Shown here: positions 15,683 through 19,899 of the stretch, piece by piece
Position numbering within the stretch: the first letter of the stretch is position 1
Layout: every line of letters begins with the position of its first letter
NCBI GenBank assembly: GCA_036005125.1
Contig: DASYQV010000317.1
Coordinates: 1-19,899 of the forward strand
Direction: 5' to 3'
DNA length: 19,899 bases
Origin: DASYQV01 sp036005125
GTDB taxonomy: Bacteria > Acidobacteriota > Vicinamibacteria > Vicinamibacterales > UBA2999
Notes under the pieces: generated by a model
Told to the model about the DNA's origin: nothing
What the model saw: only the letters and a program-made list of their open reading frames with translations
Database searches by the model: none
Position numbers and translations under genes: made by a program

Positions 15683-16696
15683 ATGGTGTCTCTCCCCGCT
15701 GATAGGCTCGGGCACCGCTTGCCGCAGGACCGAAACGCCGCTGAATCCCGGACTGCAGGCAACGCCCTGCCGCCGGATCACCCCCTCGCGCTCCGTGTCC
15801 GCAAGAGCTTCAACGACCTCACCCCTGGACAGCAGCGCGTCGCGCGACTGCTCCTCGAGCTTCCCTACGAGATGGCATTCCTCTCGGTCGCGGACATCGG
15901 TCACCGCGCCCACGTGAGTGACTCGACTGTCGTGCGGCTATCGGCGGCCCTCGGCTACTCGGGATTCCCCGAGCTCCGCCAGGACGTGCAGAACAGCCTG
16001 ATCGCGCGCATGGCGCCGCTCGATCTCCTGAAGCAGCGCCTCGAGCGTGACGGCGCGGAGGCGCCCGGCTCGATCGTCGAGGTCGAGATCGAAAATCTGC
16101 GCCTCCTGCGCGAGAGCCTCACGTCGGAAATGGTCGACCGTGCCGTCGAGCTGATCCTGAGCGCGGGCCGCGTCCATGTACTCGGGATGCGCAGCGGCTT
16201 CGGCGTGGCTCACTCATGCGCGCATCTCCTGCAGCACGTTCTGACCAACGTGAACTTCATGACGCTCCTCGGCGGCAGCCTTCCGGATCAGCTCTCGCTG
16301 CTAGAGAAGGGCGACGTCCTCGTGGCCTTCAGCACGCCGCGATATTCGCGTCAAATCTTCCAGGTCGCCGAATATGCGAGGCGGATCGGTGTCGACGTGA
16401 TCGCGATCACCGACCGGGTTCTCTCGCCGATCGGGCGTGCTGCGACGGTGGTGATCCCCGTGCCCGTGCGGAGCCATTCCTTCTTCCCGTCCATGGTCGC
16501 CGCACAGGCGGCCGTCTACGTCCTCGCCTCAGAAGTGACCCGCAAACGGCAGCGCGCGGCGACCGCACGGCTGACGCACCTCGAAGAGATCTCGAACGAA
16601 TTCCGCCTCTTCCTCGCCGGCGAAGCGCAAGCTCCGGCTCGGCCGCCCGCGAAGAAGAACGGCAAGAGACGTGGCCGCCCGGCATCGCGAGGGTGA
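15683..16696 (+). CDS. RpiR/MurR-family transcriptional regulator (HTH + SIS)
   Basis: This 337-residue protein has an N-terminal helix-turn-helix of the HTH_6 type, from FNDLTPGQQRVARLLLELP (43-61) through VADIGHRAHVSDSTVVRLS (69-87) to GYSGFPELRQ. A SIS sugar/phospho-compound-binding domain follows at about 150-290 (GRVHVLGMRSGFGVAHS, KGDVLVAFSTPRYSRQ, DVIAITDR). RpiR proteins repress or activate catabolic genes in response to a small effector, often a sugar phosphate, but amino-acid-pathway members are known. The C terminus is a basic tail, KKNGKRRGRPASRG, with an AT-hook-like RGRP core, which is unusual for the family. The ATG at 15683 is used, with TTG at 15680 and GTG at 15686 adjacent; no strong Shine-Dalgarno is seen. 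The stop overlaps the M20 start as GTGA. It is the only regulator in the window and probably controls these genes. Confidence 0.9.
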   Translation: MVSLPADRLGHRLPQDRNAAESRTAGNALPPDHPLALRVRKSFNDLTPGQQRVARLLLELPYEMAFLSVADIGHRAHVSDSTVVRLSAALGYSGFPELRQDVQNSLIARMAPLDLLKQRLERDGAEAPGSIVEVEIENLRLLRESLTSEMVDRAVELILSAGRVHVLGMRSGFGVAHSCAHLLQHVLTNVNFMTLLGGSLPDQLSLLEKGDVLVAFSTPRYSRQIFQVAEYARRIGVDVIAITDRVLSPIGRAATVVIPVPVRSHSFFPSMVAAQAAVYVLASEVTRKRQRAATARLTHLEEISNEFRLFLAGEAQAPARPPAKKNGKRRGRPASRG

Positions 16697-17835
16697 CGAG
16701 CCGGCGAGAGGTCGAGCAGCTGCTCAGCGAGCTGATCGCTATCGATTCGGTCAATCCCGATCTCGTGGCTGGCGGGGCCGGCGAAGCCGCGATCGCCGGA
16801 TATGTCGCGGGCTGGCTCCGCGAGCGCGACCTAGACGTAACTCTGCAGCACGTCGCCGACGGGCGCGCGAACGTCGTGGCCCGAGCGTCCGGCTCGGGCG
16901 GTGGCAAGTCCTTGATGCTGAACGCACATCTCGACACCGTCGGCGTCGCCGGAATGACCGACCCTTTCGCCGCGCGCGTCGATGGGTCACGCCTGTATGG
17001 ACGAGGCGCATACGACATGAAGGGCGGGCTCGCCGCCACGATGCTGGCGATCGCGGAGGCACATCGAGAGGCGCACGCCGGCGACGTCGTCTTGACCGCG
17101 GTCGTGGACGAGGAATACGCGAGCATCGGGACTGAGGCGATCGCTCGCGAATTAACCGCTGATGCGGCGATCGTCGCCGAGCCGACAGAGCTCCAGCTCT
17201 GCCTTGCGCACAAAGGCTTCGCCTGGCTGGACATCACCGTCGCCGGCAAGGCCGCGCACGGATCCCGGCCGGACCTCGGCATCGATGCGATCGCGAAGAT
17301 GGGTCCCGTGCTCGTCGGGATCGCCGACATCGATCGGCGGATCAGGTCGCGGACGTCTCATCCGCTTCTCGGCACCGGATCTCTCCATGCATCACTCGTC
17401 TCGGGCGGACAGGAGCTCTCGAGCTACCCGGAGCGCTGCATCCTGCGGATCGAACGCCGAACGGTGCCCGGCGAAACGCGAGAGTCCGTGGAGGGCGAAC
17501 TGCGTGTGCTGCTCGAAAGGATTGCCGGCGAGGACCCGGCCTTCGCCGCGGATCTCGAGGTCGGCCTGGTCCGCCAGCCGCTCGAGGTCCGGCCGGATGC
17601 GCCGATCGCGCGCGCCGTGGCTCGCGCGTGCGCGCGAATCAACGGCCGTGAGCCGTCGGTGATCGGACAGACGGGATGGATGGATTCAGCGATCCTCGCG
17701 GCCGCTGGGATCCCATCGATCGTCTTCGGTCCCGGCGGCGCCGGTGCGCATGCGCTCATCGAATGGTCGGACCTCGACCAGGTCTGCCTCGGCGTCGACA
17801 TCTTGGTAAGCGCGATCGCCGACTTCTGCACATAG
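16693..17835 (+). CDS. M20-family zinc metallopeptidase (ArgE/DapE/CPG2-like)
   Basis: This 380-residue M20 peptidase/deacylase has a full set of expected residues. H79 and D81 lie in NAHLDTVG, D108 in GRGAYDMKGG, E140-E141 in VVDEEYASIG (general base plus metal ligand), E163 in VAEPTE and H353 in GGAGAHALIEW. H189 in KAAHGSRPD is the dimerization-domain histidine that reaches into the partner active site. Members deacylate N-acyl amino acids or cleave dipeptides and folate-type C-terminal glutamates in the cytoplasm. The exact reaction is not readable from sequence. The GTG at 16693-16695 overlaps the rpiR stop as GTGA, so the regulator and enzyme are coupled. An open frame continues upstream through rpiR to 16216 but is only a shadow. 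It fits the peptide/amide theme, finishing hydrolysis of imported N-acylated or gamma-linked compounds (inference). Confidence 0.92.
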   Translation: MTSRREVEQLLSELIAIDSVNPDLVAGGAGEAAIAGYVAGWLRERDLDVTLQHVADGRANVVARASGSGGGKSLMLNAHLDTVGVAGMTDPFAARVDGSRLYGRGAYDMKGGLAATMLAIAEAHREAHAGDVVLTAVVDEEYASIGTEAIARELTADAAIVAEPTELQLCLAHKGFAWLDITVAGKAAHGSRPDLGIDAIAKMGPVLVGIADIDRRIRSRTSHPLLGTGSLHASLVSGGQELSSYPERCILRIERRTVPGETRESVEGELRVLLERIAGEDPAFAADLEVGLVRQPLEVRPDAPIARAVARACARINGREPSVIGQTGWMDSAILAAAGIPSIVFGPGGAGAHALIEWSDLDQVCLGVDILVSAIADFCT

Positions 17836-17843
17836 GCCTCGCC

Positions 17844-17872
17844 TTGACACGCCACGTCGCCCTGCCTAGCCT
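17844..17872 (+). promoter_or_regulatory. Putative sigma-70-type promoter of SBP2
   Basis: TTGACA at 17844-17849 and TAGCCT at 17867-17872 have exactly 17 bp between them, just after the M20 stop. It would start transcription near 17879 and give a leader of about 87 bases. The arrangement and downstream bases (TGCACG, then TGATGT) resemble those in front of SBP1. Confidence 0.55.
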
Positions 17873-17952
17873 GCAGCGCGGATTGCACGTCGTGATGTAG
17901 CGTGAAGCAAGTGCTGCTCAGGCGGCCAAGCGGAGCGGCTGGTCCGCTCAAG

Positions 17953-17962
17953 AAGGAGGAGG
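17953..17962 (+). promoter_or_regulatory. Strong ribosome binding site of SBP2
   Basis: AAGGAGGAGG lies three bases before the ATG at 17966. It contains two overlapping Shine-Dalgarno registers, giving usable spacing of about 6 bases, and is the strongest site in the window, as expected for an abundant binding protein. A 6-bp inverted repeat (GAGCGG at 17933-17938, CCGCTC at 17944-17949) sits directly upstream. Confidence 0.65.
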
Positions 17963-17965
17963 TTC

Positions 17966-19696
17966 ATGAGCGATAACGAGAAGAAGATCGTCGAGCTCGA
18001 CGGTCGGGTCGTGAATCTATTCGGTGGTCTGCCTCAGCTGACACGGCGCACGTTCCTCGGCCGTGCCGCGATGACCAGCGCCGCGGCTTTCCTCGCCGCG
18101 TGCGGGATCACGGGCGGCCCGGCACCCTCAGGCACCGGGACGAGCGCCGCCAAGAAGGGTGGCCACTTCATTGAAGCCGACACCACGGAAGTGAAGTCCG
18201 TCAACCCGCTCTTCTTCTCGGGCGAAGAGGGCGGCGACTGGATCGGCCATATGCTCTTCGCCGGACTCCTCACCGGCGACGCCAAGGGTGTCTCGACACC
18301 GGTGCTCGCGTCCGCGATGCCGACCGTTTCCTCGGACGAGAAGACGATCACCTTCAAGCTCAAACAGGGTGTGAAGTGGTCCGACGGCAAGGAGCTTACG
18401 GCGGACGACGTCGTGTACACGTACACGATCCACTCCGATCCCGCATACAAGAACACGAAGACCGGCCAGCGGCTTGCCGGGCGCTTCGACAGCATCACCG
18501 CCCCCGATCCGTACACCATCATCTTCAAGCTCACCAAGGTCTGGCCCGCGTTCCTCATCGCGAACGCGCACTACGGAATCATCCCCAAGAGCGTCTTCGG
18601 CTCGCTGAGTCCCGACGATCTGAACACGACGCCGTTGAACCAAAACCCCACGGTCGTCTCCGGCGCCTGGAAGATGGCGAGCTTCAAGCAGGGCCAACAG
18701 GTCGAGCTTGCGCGCAACGACGCCTCCTTCATGGGCGGCGCATCGCTGGACAACTACGTACTCCGTCAGCTCGCCACATCGAGCGCGATCGTGAACGCAC
18801 TCGCCACCGGCGAGATCGACATGGGCGTGCTCGACCCGAGCCTCCTGAGCCGCGTCCAGTCGCTCTCGAACGTTACGGTGTACTCGTACGTCTCGAATGG
18901 CTGCGACTTCCTCTACTACCAGCTCGACCCGGCAAAGCCGGGCTCGGTCTTCTTCTCAGACGTCCGCGTCCGCCAAGCGCTGGTGCACGCTCTCGACCGC
19001 GAGAAGATGATCAAGTCGATCTATTTCGACCAGGCTGCAGTCGGCGTCAGCGTCATGCCGCTCTCGTCCTGGGCACAGACCACGGACGGCGTGGCGAAGT
19101 ACCCCTTCGACAAGGCGAAGGCTGAATCGCTGCTCGACGCCGCAGGCTGGAAGATGGGCTCGAGCGGCGTCCGTCAGAAGGACGGCAAGGACATGAAGTT
19201 CGAGATCATCACGCAGTCCGGGCGCGCTCCGTACTCGGACCTCGTGACGAGCATGGTCGACCAGTGGCGCGCGATCGGCGTGCAGGCGACTCCGAAGCTC
19301 CTCGAAGCCAACGCCGCGACCGACCAGCGGATCAATAAGCGCGACTTCGACACGCTCTTCCTCCCGCTCACGATCGGCGCGGATCCCGATGTGACGCCCG
19401 CCTGGCACTCGGGTGCGGCCGCGGTCGGCCAGTACAACAGCGGGAAGTGGTCCAACGCGCAGGCCGACAAGGCGATCACGGATGCGGCGAACACGAACGA
19501 CATCGAAACTCGCAAGAAGCTCTACGCGCAGTTCCAGCAGATCTTCATGAACGAACTGCCAGCCGCGCCGCTCTTCCACCCGAAGGCGCTCTACGGGCTC
19601 AGCAAGCGCGTGCTGGGTGTCCAGGACGTTCTCGGCGCCTACGACAAGTACCAGCGCGCATGGATGCGGACCGTCTCCGTCAGCGACGGTAAGTAG
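17966..19696 (+). CDS. Peptide ABC transporter substrate-binding lipoprotein (SBP_bac_5 family), SBP2
   Basis: This 576-residue paralogue of SBP1 has a Tat lipoprotein signal with the twin arginines in LTRRTFLGRAAM (25-36) and the lipobox FLAAC ending at C46. An unusually long 24-residue charged lead precedes the Tat motif. After a Gly/Ser/Thr linker the mature protein starts near AKKGGHFIEAD. It shares with SBP1 LKQGVKWSDGKELTADDVVYTY, VFFSDVRVRQAL-HALDREKM and the C-terminal SDGK ending, so the two descend from one gene. It should bind short peptides or similar ligands outside the membrane for the permease whose gene begins at 19760. It has its own promoter and a strong Shine-Dalgarno, and a stable hairpin separates it from that permease, a common way to make more binding protein than permease. 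Confidence 0.94.
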   Translation: MSDNEKKIVELDGRVVNLFGGLPQLTRRTFLGRAAMTSAAAFLAACGITGGPAPSGTGTSAAKKGGHFIEADTTEVKSVNPLFFSGEEGGDWIGHMLFAGLLTGDAKGVSTPVLASAMPTVSSDEKTITFKLKQGVKWSDGKELTADDVVYTYTIHSDPAYKNTKTGQRLAGRFDSITAPDPYTIIFKLTKVWPAFLIANAHYGIIPKSVFGSLSPDDLNTTPLNQNPTVVSGAWKMASFKQGQQVELARNDASFMGGASLDNYVLRQLATSSAIVNALATGEIDMGVLDPSLLSRVQSLSNVTVYSYVSNGCDFLYYQLDPAKPGSVFFSDVRVRQALVHALDREKMIKSIYFDQAAVGVSVMPLSSWAQTTDGVAKYPFDKAKAESLLDAAGWKMGSSGVRQKDGKDMKFEIITQSGRAPYSDLVTSMVDQWRAIGVQATPKLLEANAATDQRINKRDFDTLFLPLTIGADPDVTPAWHSGAAAVGQYNSGKWSNAQADKAITDAANTNDIETRKKLYAQFQQIFMNELPAAPLFHPKALYGLSKRVLGVQDVLGAYDKYQRAWMRTVSVSDGK

Positions 19697-19704
19697 CTCC
19701 CGCT

Positions 19705-19744
19705 GACCGGCGCGTTTCACGCTCGTGCGTGAAGCGCGCCGGTC
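19705..19744 (+). terminator. Intercistronic hairpin (attenuator or mRNA stabilizer) between SBP2 and dppB2
   Basis: Bases 19705-19722 pair with 19727-19744 over 18 positions, with a single G-T wobble and a TCGT loop. No T run follows on the plus strand (GTCTAAAAGG), so it is not a classical intrinsic terminator. Its position between a binding-protein gene and a permease gene fits partial termination or protection of the upstream mRNA from 3' decay. Confidence 0.75.
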
Positions 19745-19759
19745 GTCTAAAAGGGGACT

Positions 19760-19899
19760 GTGACCCGCTATCTCGCCCGCCGGCTGCTCACCGCGATCCC
19801 GGTGCTGCTCGGCGTCACCTTGGTCACCTTCCTGCTGATGCACGCCGCCGCCGGAGAGATCGTTCCAGGCCTCAACTACAGCCCCGACCTGCGCCCTGA
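19760..19899 (+). CDS. dppB: Second peptide ABC permease, DppB/OppB type, 5' part only
   Basis: GTG at 19760 opens a frame of 46 codons to the window edge, starting VTRYLARRLLTAIPVLLGVT and continuing FLLMHAAAG...PGLNYSPDLRP. It is closely similar to the first dppB product over the same stretch (same TRY--RRLL--IP-LLGVTL-TFLLMHA pattern), so it is a paralogous permease. AAAAGGGG just upstream (19750-19756) contains the Shine-Dalgarno, four bases from the start at most. It follows SBP2 and the intercistronic hairpin, so it belongs to a second transporter operon continuing to the right, where dppC and ATPase genes may be found. It is cut by the window, so nothing can be said about the remaining domains. 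Confidence 0.9.
   Translation, partial: MTRYLARRLLTAIPVLLGVTLVTFLLMHAAAGEIVPGLNYSPDLRP

Noticed and set aside
16216..16692. Upstream extension of the M20 peptidase through rpiR
   Set aside because: It is a shadow of the RpiR SIS domain. The GTGA overlap gives a natural start at 16693.
1..19899. rRNA or tRNA genes, CRISPR arrays, insertion sequences, integrases
   Set aside because: I saw no tRNA cloverleaf, regularly spaced direct repeats, transposase or recombinase motifs, or terminal repeats in the window.

Overview
The window is a dense, GC-rich stretch of bacterial DNA in which nearly every base is coding. It looks like an amino-acid and peptide scavenging locus. The two solute-binding proteins are Tat-type lipoproteins, and their promoters read TTGACA-N16/17-TAGSCT. 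Many starts are GTG or TTG. Together these suggest a GC-rich soil or water bacterium, perhaps Chloroflexota or an actinobacterium-like lineage. That placement is an impression from sequence style, because there is no rRNA or other marker in the window.

Left half, minus strand (about 11291 down to 1): one compact operon read right to left. It contains two peptide ABC permeases (dppB, dppC), both halves of an ATP-dependent hydantoinase/5-oxoprolinase-type enzyme (hyuB, hyuA), a class I/II aminotransferase, an S9 prolyl-oligopeptidase-type serine peptidase, a DapA/NAL-family aldolase-lyase and a cysteine-synthase-like PLP enzyme. Junctions within this run are 1-6 bp gaps or 4-20 bp overlaps, which suggests translational coupling. 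Beyond it lies a PAP2-family membrane phosphatase that is cut by the window edge and whose 5' end looks frame-disrupted.

Right half, plus strand (11408 to the end): a Tat lipoprotein peptide-binding protein (SBP1), a proline-iminopeptidase-like alpha/beta hydrolase, a gamma-glutamyltransferase-fold Ntn hydrolase, an RpiR/MurR-type regulator, an M20 metallopeptidase, a second paralogous Tat lipoprotein (SBP2), an 18-bp intercistronic hairpin, and the start of a second dppB-type permease that runs off the right edge.

Working model (inference): small peptides or amide/lactam-containing amino-acid derivatives are bound by SBP1 or SBP2 and imported. They are ring-opened by HyuAB, trimmed by the S9, PIP-like, Ntn and M20 hydrolases, and the released amino or keto acids are processed by the aminotransferase, the DapA-like lyase and the CysK-like enzyme. 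The RpiR protein is the obvious local regulator. The two SBP genes share a similar promoter and leader, so they are probably co-regulated.

The most interesting single protein is the gamma-glutamyltransferase homologue. It keeps the autoprocessing/catalytic threonine and the oxyanion glycines, but the residues that bind the gamma-glutamyl group in E. coli GGT are replaced. Its substrate, and perhaps that of the whole locus, is therefore probably not a standard gamma-glutamyl compound.
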